Positions 6,352 through 13,453 are shown, numbered from the stretch's first letter. The stretch is DNA of 26,271 nt from a virus (IMGVR_UViG_3300009172_001069:1-26271); one strand, 5' to 3'. A program made the numbers and translations. Notes: generated from the letters alone by a model not told the origin.

Positions 6352-6573
6352 ATGAAAAAAGTGATTAAAGTCCTACGAGATTTGTTTGGATCTAAGCCTT
6401 CTTTGAAGAATGATTCTTACCTCGTATGGGCCAAGACAGAGTATAAACATGACTGGCAGTTTGCCTATCAACATATGCTCGACCATAACGGAGCCGCACC
6501 GACACTTAGGGACTTACATCCCTGGAACGACGGCAAACTAAAAAGAAACATAAACTTACAAGGATGGGTATAA
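6352..6573 (+). CDS. Small hypothetical protein, first gene of plus-strand small-gene run
   Basis: The 73-residue protein begins MKKVIKVLRDLFGSKPSLK. A basic amphipathic N-terminal helix is followed by an aromatic segment (YLVWAKTEYKHDWQFAYQHML, about residues 24-44). The C-terminal part contains LHPWNDGKLKRN. It has a good ribosome site (CAGGAGAACCACT before the ATG). Its stop TAA shares a base with the next ATG (TAATG), so it heads a coupled cluster. No family is recognised. The many aromatic and His residues could mean a protein-interaction or membrane-surface role, but nothing specific can be claimed. Confidence 0.7.
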   Translation: MKKVIKVLRDLFGSKPSLKNDSYLVWAKTEYKHDWQFAYQHMLDHNGAAPTLRDLHPWNDGKLKRNINLQGWV

Positions 6574-6764
6574 TGACCTCAGCAACTATTAGTACTTACT
6601 ACTGCACATTTTGCGATGCAGTTAAAACAATCGCAATCACAGCACTTGTTAGTATGATCGCATTTGGCGAATCAGCTGGCAGAGCAAGAGCGGCTGCCGA
6701 ACTTAGCCGTATGGGAATGCACGACGAAGCTAAAGCACTTATGTTAGATGGAGTAAAAAAATGA
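6573..6764 (+). CDS. DUF1127-related small protein with N-terminal CxxC
   Basis: The 63-residue protein starts at ATG 6573, chosen because AGGA lies 8 nt upstream and TAATG couples it to the previous gene; an ATG at 6564 lacks this. The N-terminus YYCTFCDAVKT matches FYCSFCDAIKN of the next protein, which suggests duplication. A short hydrophobic stretch follows (IAITALVSMIAFG). The C-terminus, RARAAAELSRMGMHDEAKALML, resembles the short Arg-rich C-terminal region of alphaproteobacterial DUF1127/YjiS-like proteins. Members of that family studied in hosts act as small RNA-binding or regulatory factors. The assignment is moderate; the phage role is unknown. Confidence 0.65.
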   Translation: MTSATISTYYCTFCDAVKTIAITALVSMIAFGESAGRARAAAELSRMGMHDEAKALMLDGVKK

Positions 6765-6985
6765 GTACTCAAACACTTACACGTTTTTACTGTTCCTTCT
6801 GCGATGCAATTAAAAACTTCTTTAAAGGCTTTATTACTGAAAGCAGGTTTGATCCTAAGTTTGACCACAAAGGCTACAAACAACTGAGCAAGTTAAGCGA
6901 TTACGAATTGCGTGACATTGGTATCACCCGCGGTGACATCAATCATATTTGTAGTGGCGGAACTGTACATAGAGGTAGATTCTAA
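6761..6985 (+). CDS. DUF1127 (YjiS-like) small protein
   Basis: The 74-residue protein carries a convincing DUF1127 core at residues about 43-65: YKQLSKLSDYELRDIGITR followed by GDI. The family consensus is L-x-x-L-S-D-x-E-L-x-D-I-G-I-x-R. The N-terminus (RFYCSFCDAIKNFFKGF) repeats the CxxC segment of the preceding gene. DUF1127 proteins are abundant in Alphaproteobacteria; studied examples influence RNA turnover and stress or nutrient responses. A phage copy could imitate or interfere with that control. It overlaps the previous gene by 4 nt (ATGA) and shares a base with the next (TAATG). Confidence 0.8.
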   Translation: MSTQTLTRFYCSFCDAIKNFFKGFITESRFDPKFDHKGYKQLSKLSDYELRDIGITRGDINHICSGGTVHRGRF

Positions 6986-7215
6986 TGTGGGAAAGAATAA
7001 TCAAACGATGTGAGATTATTGGTCTTACTAGAGCTGCAAGTATGTTACAATCCCAGTACGGGATTACCCAAGAACATGTTAATAAATTAAGAGAAGCTGC
7101 TGACGAAGCTAGAGAAGAACTTCAGAAGATGAAGATTAAAAATAGCTACGAAGCAGGTGATCATTACATGAAAGGTAAGTCTGTTGCAACATGGAAAGGT
7201 AAAGCACATGTGTAA
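6985..7215 (+). CDS. Small helical protein in DUF1127 cluster
   Basis: The 76-residue protein begins MWERIIKRCEIIGLTRAAS. A helical N-terminal half includes GLTRAASMLQSQYGI, which faintly echoes the RARAAAELSRMG segment of the 6573-6764 protein. A charged coiled-coil-like stretch follows (KLREAADEAREELQKMKIKN, about 35-54), then a short basic tail. The start shares a base with the stop of the DUF1127 gene (TAATG). It is probably coexpressed with the DUF1127 pair and may partner them; that is inference. No named family is recognised. Confidence 0.7.
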   Translation: MWERIIKRCEIIGLTRAASMLQSQYGITQEHVNKLREAADEAREELQKMKIKNSYEAGDHYMKGKSVATWKGKAHV

Positions 7216-7285
7216 CTGGCAACCAATGACTGACGAAGAATGTGACTGGGTTTCTAATCCAGTCAAAACCCCTACTACAAAATAA
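7208..7285 (+). CDS. Candidate 25-residue peptide gene
   Basis: This 25-codon ORF begins MCNWQPMTDEECDWVSNPV and overlaps the preceding gene by 8 nt. It has an acidic centre with two Cys and two Trp. It has no strong ribosome site of its own and would depend on coupling. The tight packing of the cluster supports it, but the length makes it uncertain. Confidence 0.4.
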   Translation: MCNWQPMTDEECDWVSNPVKTPTTK

Positions 7286-7300
7286 CACACACGGAGACTT

Positions 7301-7423
7301 ATGAAAAATTTACTTGATAATTTACTAATAAAGTGTGACGGCGAACTATGTGAAAACATAGGATTCGGTATCGTTGCATTTTTTAGTTTTGCAGTAATTT
7401 GGCACTCACTTAGTATTATCTAA
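7301..7423 (+). CDS. 40-residue single-helix membrane peptide
   Basis: This 40-codon gene begins MKNLLDNLLIKCDGELCEN and ends in one hydrophobic helix (IGFGIVAFFSFAVIWHSLSI). A clear GGAG ribosome site lies 5 nt upstream of the ATG. The N-terminal half is polar with two cysteines. The plan fits a small membrane-inserted phage peptide, of the sort used to alter host membrane proteins or lysis timing. It closes the run of overlapping small genes that starts at 6352. The function is unknown. Confidence 0.65.
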   Translation: MKNLLDNLLIKCDGELCENIGFGIVAFFSFAVIWHSLSII

Positions 7424-7427
7424 GCGG

Positions 7428-7456
7428 TTGACAACTACTAAATACTACGTTACACT
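7428..7456 (+). promoter_or_regulatory. sigma70 promoter TTGACA-17-TACACT with embedded late-type motif
   Basis: TTGACA (7428-7433) and TACACT (7451-7456) have a 17-bp spacer, and the spacer contains CTAAATAC (7438-7445), a late-motif variant. It faces the 7497-7808 gene. Confidence 0.7.
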
Positions 7457-7496
7457 AGTAACACTACACACACATACATAATAAAGGAGAAGAATT

Positions 7497-7808
7497 ATGA
7501 GTACAGTAGAATCAAAGCATGGTGCTGAGATATTAAAGCAGACACAAGCTATGGCAGAAATGGTCAAAGACATGATGCCAAAAGTAACCACAAATAAAAA
7601 CGGTTACGAAATTAGAACTAAAGTTTTAGAACTTGCCCAAGGCAATGTTTGGAACGACTATCATGCTAATTTTGCAGGATGGTCAACCCTAGTTACCAAA
7701 GAAGGTGATGAAGTTGTAACAACTGTAGAAATGCCAGAAGTACCTGGTACTGACGCAGTATTAGAAGCTGCTGAAAAGTTTTATGCTTTTGTAAGTGGCA
7801 ACAAGTAA
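7497..7808 (+). CDS. Hypothetical 103-aa phage protein with strong expression signals
   Basis: The 103-residue protein begins MSTVESKHGAEILKQTQAMA. An N-terminal helix of about 30 residues leads to NGYEIRTKVLELAQGNVWND (about 39-58), then a strand region and a C-terminal helix (AVLEAAEKFYAFVSG). It is acidic and soluble, with no cysteine and no membrane segment. The ribosome site is close to ideal (AAAGGAGAAGAATT before the ATG). It has its own sigma70-type promoter and is followed by a hairpin terminator, so it forms a single-gene unit that is probably highly expressed. I recall short homologues in marine T4-like phages. The function is unknown. Confidence 0.8.
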   Translation: MSTVESKHGAEILKQTQAMAEMVKDMMPKVTTNKNGYEIRTKVLELAQGNVWNDYHANFAGWSTLVTKEGDEVVTTVEMPEVPGTDAVLEAAEKFYAFVSGNK

Positions 7809-7903
7809 ACTAAAGTAACATTATATATTTCCTATTTTAGGATGAAGCTAACATTAGAACGCATAGCGATAGTATAGAATAATAAGATTACTGAGTAACT
7901 GAG

Positions 7904-7933
7904 AAGGGCAACCATAGTGTTGCCTTTCTTTTT
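7904..7933 (+). terminator. Rho-independent terminator upstream of the hem operon
   Basis: AAGGGCAAC pairs with GTTGCCTTT (nine pairs, one G-T) around a six-base loop and is followed by CTTTTT. It ends the 7497-7808 transcript and insulates the hemF-hemC-hemE operon. The 95 nt before it hold no gene. Confidence 0.8.
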
Positions 7934-7945
7934 GAGTGCAGGATA

Positions 7946-7951
7946 TATAAT
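7946..7951 (+). promoter_or_regulatory. Likely -10 element of the hemFCE promoter (TATAAT)
   Basis: An exact TATAAT lies 26 nt before the hemF ATG, just after the terminator. No good -35 is present at 16-18 bp, so an activator or a phage middle-type mechanism may be needed. Confidence 0.5.
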
Positions 7952-7977
7952 AATAACAAAGTAAAAAAGGACAGTTC

Positions 7978-8763
7978 ATGTTTGATGAATATAGTCAATG
8001 GTTCCAATCATTACAAGATACGATTTGTAATACAATAGAAGATTTAGATTGCAATATGACTAGCCACAAAGGCTCGTCTAAAAAAGAGTGGAATCAATTT
8101 CACAGAACAATCTACGGTGATGTGTTTGAAAAAGGCACTGTTAACTTCAGTAAGGTTACTTCGGAGTTTGATCCTAAGTTTGCAAAAGAGATTCCAGGTA
8201 CAGAAGAACACAACAGATATAGTGCCACAGGTATTAGTGTTGTATTACACCCATGGAACCCTCATGCTCCTGCTATGCATTTTAACACTCGTTACTTAAA
8301 GACATCAACTAAAGAATGGTTTGGTGGTGGGATGGATGTTACTCCTTGTATGCCATTTGACAAAGAATCATATCATGCAAGTCTAAAACAAATGTGCGAT
8401 ATGCATAACAGTGATTACTATCCTAAGTTTAGTAAAGCATGTGATGAGTATTTCTACTTGCCACACCGCAACGAAACTAGAGGTGTAGGTGGTATCTTCT
8501 TTGAGTATCATGATCCAAAGGATATGGACTTTAATTTTGTTAAAGATGTAGGACGAACATTCAACTCGTTGATCAGAAGTATCATTACTCCTACAATAAA
8601 TATGGACTATACAAGTAGAGACAGACAAATACTAGAACGGAAACGTGGCCGCTACGTAGAGTTTAACTTACTTTATGATCGTGGAACTAGATTTGGATTT
8701 AAAACAGGTGGAAACATGGAAGCAATACTAATGAGTTTACCGCCTAGTGTAAGGTGGGATTGA
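7978..8763 (+). CDS. hemF: Oxygen-dependent coproporphyrinogen III oxidase
   Basis: HemF oxidatively decarboxylates coproporphyrinogen III to protoporphyrinogen IX with O2, in the cytoplasm. The 261-residue protein keeps the family motifs: FEKGTVNFSKV (50-60), VVLHPWNPHAPAMHFNTRY with the catalytic-site His91 and His101 (88-106), FGGGMDVTPCMP (115-126), PHRNETRGVGGIFFEY (162-177) and GRYVEFNLLYDRGTRFGFKT (224-243), then GGNMEAILMSLPP. It is shorter than bacterial HemF (about 300 aa), mainly through a trimmed N-terminus and the loss of the tail beyond VRW. AAAAGGA precedes the ATG. Its stop overlaps the hemC start (TGATG). The anaerobic HemN/HemZ family is excluded because no radical-SAM motif is present. 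Confidence 0.96.
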   Translation: MFDEYSQWFQSLQDTICNTIEDLDCNMTSHKGSSKKEWNQFHRTIYGDVFEKGTVNFSKVTSEFDPKFAKEIPGTEEHNRYSATGISVVLHPWNPHAPAMHFNTRYLKTSTKEWFGGGMDVTPCMPFDKESYHASLKQMCDMHNSDYYPKFSKACDEYFYLPHRNETRGVGGIFFEYHDPKDMDFNFVKDVGRTFNSLIRSIITPTINMDYTSRDRQILERKRGRYVEFNLLYDRGTRFGFKTGGNMEAILMSLPPSVRWD

Positions 8764-9599
8764 TGAGAATTGGTGTAAGAGGAAGTGACCTGGCATTGGC
8801 TTATGCTAGTGCAGCAACGATGATCTTAGAGCACAAGTCATTTATTGATGTAGAGATAGTTGTAATTAAAACAGATGGTGACATACATCAAGATGTGCCT
8901 ATTCATGAGATAGGCGGCAAAGCTGTATTTTGTAGTGCAATTGAAACTGCATTACTTAACGGAGATATAGATGTTGCTGTGCATAGTCTAAAAGATATGC
9001 CAGCAGATGTTGAAGTGGCTGAACTAGAAATAAGCGCAGTACTAGAACGCAGAGATCCAAGAGATTGTGTTATAGGTAACATGGGCATTAATGCAAAAGT
9101 AGGCACTGGTAGCCCACGAAGAGCCGCTCAATTAAAAATATTAAATCCGTACATACAAGTTTCTCCTATTAGAGGAAACATTGATACTCGCATTGCTAAA
9201 TTAGATGCTGGGGAGTATGATGCGATTATTCTTGCTGTTTCAGGATTAGAAACACTTGGACTTGAACATCGCATCAACAAGATATTTAATATTGATGAAA
9301 TGCTGCCTGCAATCGGGCAAGGAGTGATTGCTTTACAAACTGTAAAAGACTCAGAAGCAAGTCAAATAATAAAAACAAAGAATCACTTAGATACTTACTA
9401 TGCTGCAATGGCAGAACGTAGAATGTTAAAAGTTATTGATGGTGATTGCCATACTGCAATTGGTTGTATTTCTAGTGTTGTAGGCGACTGTATTATGTTA
9501 CAAGCACACAACTACGAAACAGGAAAGCACGGTTCAGTTATTGGAAAGAAACTTGACTATCTTAAATTAGGAGAGTCATTAGGAGTAAAACTTATATGA
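8763..9599 (+). CDS. hemC: Porphobilinogen deaminase (hydroxymethylbilane synthase)
   Basis: HemC joins four porphobilinogen units into hydroxymethylbilane on a dipyrromethane cofactor. The 278-residue protein shows MRIGVRGSDLALA at the start, HSLKDMP (about 74-80), GTGSPRRAAQL, IRGNIDTRIAKLD, LPAIGQGVIALQ and, near residue 228, DGDCHTAIG, whose Cys should carry the cofactor. It lacks part of the usual C-terminus (family about 310 aa). ATG 8763 is preferred over GTG 8754 because AAGGTGGG lies 8 nt upstream and the shorter form matches the family N-terminus. It overlaps hemF by 1 nt and hemE by 4 nt. Confidence 0.96.
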   Translation: MRIGVRGSDLALAYASAATMILEHKSFIDVEIVVIKTDGDIHQDVPIHEIGGKAVFCSAIETALLNGDIDVAVHSLKDMPADVEVAELEISAVLERRDPRDCVIGNMGINAKVGTGSPRRAAQLKILNPYIQVSPIRGNIDTRIAKLDAGEYDAIILAVSGLETLGLEHRINKIFNIDEMLPAIGQGVIALQTVKDSEASQIIKTKNHLDTYYAAMAERRMLKVIDGDCHTAIGCISSVVGDCIMLQAHNYETGKHGSVIGKKLDYLKLGESLGVKLI

Positions 9600-10570
9600 A
9601 TAAACTATTTGAAAATGCCTGCAATAGAGTAGAGCAACCTGTACCTCCAATTTGGATGATGCGGCAGGCCGGACGATATCAAAAAGGTTACATGGAAATG
9701 AAAGAACAGTTTACATTTGAACAAATGTGTAAACTTCCACAAGTTGCAGCTAAGGTTGCAATGCTACCAATTAATCAATTTGATTTTGACATTGCAATAC
9801 TGTTTAGTGACATACTTTTCCCTATTGAAGGGTTAGGTGTTCCTCTAAAGTTTAATCCAGGTCCAAAGTTTGAATGGCTAATTACAGAAGAAAATTATAA
9901 AGACCACATGGATGTTGACGCTGCTATTAAACACATGGTGTTTCAAAGTCGTGCTATTACTGCAACACTAGAAGCACTACCTAAAAATAAAAGTCTTATT
10001 GGGTTTGTAGGAGGTCCTTGGACACTGTTAAACTATGCAACTGGTAAACAAAAAACAAGCACTAAGTTTAAAGTAGAATACTTACACAAAGTTCTTGTTC
10101 CTTTGCTCAATCGTAATATACATTTACAGTTAGCAGCTGGTGCCGAAAAAGTTATGATACTTGATAGCGGAGTAGGTAACATGAGTGAAAAGTTCTTTAA
10201 GGATCACTATAAAGAATTACTACAGCCTATGGTAGGCGATCATGTAGGATATTACACACAGCATTTAAATCCTAAATGTATGCCTAGTTTACTTAAAATG
10301 GGTTGGAAAGGAATTGGTGTTGATAGCACTGTTGATATTTCAAAAACTATGAACAAGTATAAAGACGGATTTGTGCAAGGCAACTTTGACGAGCAACTAT
10401 TACTTCTACCTTATTTAGAATGCAAAGAACAGATTCGTTTGTTTTTAAGTAAAATGGATACAGTTGATCGTACAGGATGGGTATGTGGCCTCGGGCATGG
10501 TATTAATAAACTCACGCCCGAAGCTCATGTTGAACTGTTTGTTGATATGGTTAGATCACACTACAGTTAA
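9596..10570 (+). CDS. hemE: Uroporphyrinogen III decarboxylase
   Basis: HemE removes four carboxyl groups from uroporphyrinogen III to give coproporphyrinogen III, the substrate of HemF. The 324-residue protein has the signature PPIWMMRQAGRY with Arg23 and Arg27 (17-28), LFSDILFPIEGLG with the catalytic Asp72 (69-81), GFVGGPWTLLNYA, VQGNFDE and the C-terminal GLGHGI. It is slightly shorter than the usual 340-355 aa. It starts within the hemC stop (ATGA), and AGGAG lies 10 nt upstream inside hemC, so all three genes are translationally coupled. Its 3' end overlaps the convergent 10556-10741 gene by 15 nt. No uroporphyrinogen III synthase (hemD) is adjacent. Confidence 0.96.
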   Translation: MNKLFENACNRVEQPVPPIWMMRQAGRYQKGYMEMKEQFTFEQMCKLPQVAAKVAMLPINQFDFDIAILFSDILFPIEGLGVPLKFNPGPKFEWLITEENYKDHMDVDAAIKHMVFQSRAITATLEALPKNKSLIGFVGGPWTLLNYATGKQKTSTKFKVEYLHKVLVPLLNRNIHLQLAAGAEKVMILDSGVGNMSEKFFKDHYKELLQPMVGDHVGYYTQHLNPKCMPSLLKMGWKGIGVDSTVDISKTMNKYKDGFVQGNFDEQLLLLPYLECKEQIRLFLSKMDTVDRTGWVCGLGHGINKLTPEAHVELFVDMVRSHYS

Positions 10571-10741
10571 TAACCGTTTGGAAATATCATATAGTCGTTG
10601 CAAGTAATTTTGTGTAAATCGTAGTCTAGTTTCTTTGAATGGTTCTGAGTGAGGTATTAACCCTTTCATGCCGTACACTGGCCACTTTGAAAGTTCACCG
10701 TATGTGCTACGCATATAATTATCATATACAACACTTTTCAT
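10556..10741 (-). CDS. Small hypothetical protein, 61 aa
   Basis: The start is set at ATG 10741 because AGGAG lies 6 nt upstream; the in-frame ATG at 10762 has no ribosome site. The 61-residue product begins MKSVVYDNYMRSTYGELSKW, has a Pro/Gly-rich centre (WPVYGMKGLIPHSEP), and ends with a basic helix (FTQNYLQRLYDISKRLL). It lies 24 nt downstream of prs on the same strand and is probably in the same transcript. The 3' end overlaps hemE tail to tail. No family is recognised. Confidence 0.65.
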   Translation of the reverse strand: MKSVVYDNYMRSTYGELSKWPVYGMKGLIPHSEPFKETRLRFTQNYLQRLYDISKRLLTVV

Positions 10742-10765
10742 CTTATCTCCTGTTCCTAACATTAT

Positions 10766-11740
10766 TTAATTCTGTTTTGTAATATGACTGTCAAACAGGC
10801 TAGAAACAGACTCTTCGTTGGTAACCCGACGAATAGCTTCTCCAAATAGATTAGCAACACTAACCTGTCTTGTCTTTTTATAAGTTTTAGGACAATGATC
10901 TAAAATACTATCTGTGACTACTAGTTCGTCAAGAACACTCTTCTCAACCTTTTGATATGCATCAGCGGAAAGTACACCGTGTGTAATATATGCACGAACT
11001 GTTAGAGCACCTGCATCCATAATGGCTTTTGCTGCACTACATAAAGTTCCTCCACTGTCAATGATGTCATCAACTAGAATGGCGTGTTTACCTTTAACAT
11101 CGCCGATCAAGTTCATGACCTCACTCTTACCTGCTTCGGGTCTACGTTTGTCTACGATAGCAATATCTCCTCCAAACATGTCTGCAAACTTTCTAGCACG
11201 AACAACTCCGCCAGCGTCAGGGCTTACAAACACTGTACCTTGCTGTTGCACTTCAGGATCATCAACTAGGCCAATTGTGCGTCTAATGTCTTTAGCGAAT
11301 ACTAGTCGACTAGTTAAGTCATCAACTGGAATATCAAAGAAGCCTTGTATCTGTCCTGCGTGTAGATCCATTGTAAGGATTCTATCTGCGCCTGCTGTTG
11401 TTAATAAGTTAGCTACTAACTTTGCAGTAATAGGTGTACGACTTGCACTCTTACGATCTTGTCTAGCATATCCAAAGTAAGGAATGACTGCTGTAATACG
11501 ACTAGCACTCGACCTACGTGCTGCATCAATCATAATCAACAGTTCCATTAAATTATCGTTTACAGGAGTACTAGTACTTTGTATAATAAAGATGTCTTCT
11601 CCTCTAATGTTTTCTAAAAACTCTACACTCGATTCGCCGTCGGCAAACGTGCTAACATTTGTAGGAACTAAAGATGCAAAACAATGATCTGCAATCTGTT
11701 GTGCTAATTTCTTGTTGGCGTTTCCTGCGATAATTTTCAT
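10766..11740 (-). CDS. prs: Ribose-phosphate pyrophosphokinase (PRPP synthetase)
   Basis: The enzyme makes PRPP from ribose 5-phosphate and ATP, feeding purine, pyrimidine, NAD, His and Trp synthesis. The 324-residue protein, close to the bacterial norm of about 315, has FADGESSVEF (32-41), IPYFGYARQDRKSASRTPIT (86-105), MDLHAGQIQGFFDIPVDDL (124-142), the flexible loop VDKRRP with Lys198, and the PRPP loop VDDIIDSGGTL (223-233). ATG 11740 is preferred over the in-frame TTG at 11746; AGGAAGGGA lies upstream. It is the last large gene of the leftward cluster that begins at 13395. In a phage it probably supports nucleotide supply for replication. Confidence 0.96.
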   Translation of the reverse strand: MKIIAGNANKKLAQQIADHCFASLVPTNVSTFADGESSVEFLENIRGEDIFIIQSTSTPVNDNLMELLIMIDAARRSSASRITAVIPYFGYARQDRKSASRTPITAKLVANLLTTAGADRILTMDLHAGQIQGFFDIPVDDLTSRLVFAKDIRRTIGLVDDPEVQQQGTVFVSPDAGGVVRARKFADMFGGDIAIVDKRRPEAGKSEVMNLIGDVKGKHAILVDDIIDSGGTLCSAAKAIMDAGALTVRAYITHGVLSADAYQKVEKSVLDELVVTDSILDHCPKTYKKTRQVSVANLFGEAIRRVTNEESVSSLFDSHITKQN

Positions 11741-11767
11741 TTTCAAACGGTTCCCTTCCTCTATAAG

Positions 11768-12196
11768 TTAAATTGTGTCCTTGCCTAGATGCCCTTTTAC
11801 CATTTGTTTTATTTCTAAAACATTGTAATTAGGATCTTCAACAAAGAACGTTTCTTGTTGGTAATCTGTGTCAGCAAATCTTATATAGGGAGTATCTAAG
11901 AAGCCTGTGTGCGTTTCAATACTAGCTCGTATTCGCTGATAATCTGCTTCTTCTAGATGTATTCCAAAGTGCGGAACACATACTTCTCCCATATCAACAT
12001 GGTGCTTAGAACGCTCAGGTCCTTTCGACTGTCTTGGGGTTGAACTGTGTAATGTAAGTTCATTTCCAAAGAAGTCTATGTCTTGCCATTTGCCTTCTTC
12101 TGCCATGTCTAATTTGCAACCTAGTACATCTGTGTACCATTGTTTTGCGATTTCCAAATCGCCAGCCTCGATGGCTAGATGAAAACAGTTACTCAT
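11768..12196 (-). CDS. VOC/glyoxalase-fold protein
   Basis: The 142-residue protein begins MSNCFHLAIEAGDLEIAKQW and has two vicinal-oxygen-chelate (glyoxalase/dioxygenase) repeats. His6 in FHLAIE with YTDVLGCKLD begins repeat one. HFGIHLE and FVEDPNYNVLEIKQM lie in repeat two, giving the usual His and Glu metal ligands. The family covers glyoxalase I, dioxygenases and antibiotic-binding proteins, so the substrate cannot be named. The start at 12196 is chosen over 12244 because AAAGGAAG lies upstream and the shorter form matches the family start without overlapping the methyltransferase gene. It lies between prs and the methyltransferase gene. Confidence 0.85.
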   Translation of the reverse strand: MSNCFHLAIEAGDLEIAKQWYTDVLGCKLDMAEEGKWQDIDFFGNELTLHSSTPRQSKGPERSKHHVDMGEVCVPHFGIHLEEADYQRIRASIETHTGFLDTPYIRFADTDYQQETFFVEDPNYNVLEIKQMVKGHLGKDTI

Positions 12197-12209
12197 GCTT
12201 ACTTCCTTT

Positions 12210-12794
12210 CTAATATCTAAAGTGTGCTCTTGATCTTTTTCCACCTTCTGGATTGAAGTTATGGATTACATTAACATCATTCTTTTGTTGATTTAATAAT
12301 GTTTTAGTTCTAAAATCAAAAATAACAGTACTGTCGTTGTTTGTATGTTTAGTTATTAAGTCTTTGTAAGTGTTTGCAGGATAATGAAACCCACAACTTA
12401 ACCAACTGCAAACAAAATCAAATTTGATGTCTGAGTCTAAATTGATGTTATTAGCATCTACGAAATTGTATTTTATGTTTCGGTTGTCCCAATATGTTTT
12501 GAGCTCACTGACTGGAAGATAGAACTTCATGTCTCCAACAGGTCCCCAACTTGATTTGCGAGGACGATCTATTGTTGTTTGGAAGTCTCCTTCTAGTAAC
12601 CATAGTTCAGTTCCGTATTTCTTTTGAAACTGTTCACTTACATAAGCATAGCCGCAGCCAATGTCTAGTATACGTTTGGGAGGAGTTTTAAGGTATGCAT
12701 CTATTTGTTCGAAGCACTCATACGCTGACAACTGATACCTTTCTTTCTGCCAGGTATGAGGATAAAATTCTTTTACTTGGTTATTGTTTTCCAT
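12210..12794 (-). CDS. SAM-dependent methyltransferase-like protein
   Basis: The 194-residue protein has the class I methyltransferase signature RILDIGCGYAYVSEQF at about 40-55 (motif I, the SAM-binding loop). LWLLEGD follows in the position that contacts the SAM ribose, and KFDFVCSWLSCGFHYP lies at the motif IV position. The substrate is unknown. It starts within the 3' end of the HAD-type phosphatase gene (14-nt overlap). It could modify a nucleotide, sugar or small molecule, perhaps together with its neighbours, but this is not shown. The phage-encoded MetK would supply SAM. Confidence 0.85.
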   Translation of the reverse strand: MENNNQVKEFYPHTWQKERYQLSAYECFEQIDAYLKTPPKRILDIGCGYAYVSEQFQKKYGTELWLLEGDFQTTIDRPRKSSWGPVGDMKFYLPVSELKTYWDNRNIKYNFVDANNINLDSDIKFDFVCSWLSCGFHYPANTYKDLITKHTNNDSTVIFDFRTKTLLNQQKNDVNVIHNFNPEGGKRSRAHFRY

Positions 12795-13395
12795 TGTCGC
12801 TATCTGTCAGAATGTTATAGATCTGTTTCCAGTTCTTAACAGTAGTTATGCCTTCTTGTTTATAATTCATGTTGTGACCATGTTCTATTAACAATGGACG
12901 AAGGCCAACTTTTAATCCTGCTTCAGCATTTGCTGGTTTGTCTTCAACCCAGTAATGATTTGTATCTTGATAAACTGCTAGTGCTTCGTCTTTGTCGGCA
13001 CCCGTTCCAAGATATACAAATTTAGTAAATGCTGTTTTACCAAATAGTTTTTTGAGATTCATTGTACGCAACTTACATGCGTTTTTATTTTTAGAAAGAG
13101 ATGTAATAGCATGAAACTCGAATCCATGTTCTTCATGCAATCGTTTAACATAGTACTGTGCATCACGCAATGCTGGGAGGAAACCCATAGTAGCACTTTC
13201 GTTAAACTGCCTAATTAATTTATGTCCTTGGTTTTTAGAAATGCCATATCGCTGACCGATATCGTATACATATTGATATCCCTTGACAGTTTCAAATCCG
13301 TGTTCTTGCATCCAAATATTAAATGCCCACTCCCAATCTAAAACTACACCATCGCAGTCTGTTAGGATAATCTTTTCGTTCTTATTCAATTGCAT
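12781..13395 (-). CDS. HAD-family phosphatase, possibly 5'-nucleotidase-like
   Basis: The 204-residue protein opens with the HAD nucleophile motif LTDCDGVVLDWEWAF (residues about 11-25, DxDGVxxD), as in deoxyribonucleotidase-like HAD enzymes. AITSLSKN (about 97) fits motif II and WVEDKPANAEAG (about 149-160) fits motif IV. The cap domain is helical. The likely role is hydrolysis of a phosphate from a nucleotide or sugar phosphate; the substrate is inferred only from family resemblance. It is the first gene of the leftward operon and has a strong sigma70 promoter upstream, so expression is probably early. Confidence 0.8.
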   Translation of the reverse strand: MQLNKNEKIILTDCDGVVLDWEWAFNIWMQEHGFETVKGYQYVYDIGQRYGISKNQGHKLIRQFNESATMGFLPALRDAQYYVKRLHEEHGFEFHAITSLSKNKNACKLRTMNLKKLFGKTAFTKFVYLGTGADKDEALAVYQDTNHYWVEDKPANAEAGLKVGLRPLLIEHGHNMNYKQEGITTVKNWKQIYNILTDSDNGKQ

Positions 13396-13423
13396 CTTGC
13401 TCCTATTATCTAATTATGTATAT

Positions 13424-13452
13424 ACTATAACATAACGGAGCAATGGTGTCAA
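13424..13452 (-). promoter_or_regulatory. sigma70 promoter TTGACA-17-TATAGT
   Basis: On the minus strand TTGACA (13452-13447) and TATAGT (13429-13424) have an exact 17-bp spacer. It faces the HAD-methyltransferase-VOC-prs cluster, and AGGAG precedes ATG 13395. Confidence 0.85.
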
Positions 13453-13453
13453 C

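Noticed and set aside
7920-7951. T4 MotA-box middle promoter before hemF (TTGCCTTTC)
   Set aside because: The box lies 17 bp from the -10, where MotA promoters need about 12, and it is part of the terminator stem.
8754-8762. GTG start for hemC
   Set aside because: It would overlap the likely ribosome site. ATG 8763 matches the family N-terminus and gives the usual TGATG coupling.
11022-11480. 152-codon plus-strand frame inside prs
   Set aside because: It is antisense to a conserved enzyme gene, with low-complexity Ser/Pro/Leu composition and no ribosome site. It is a shadow frame.
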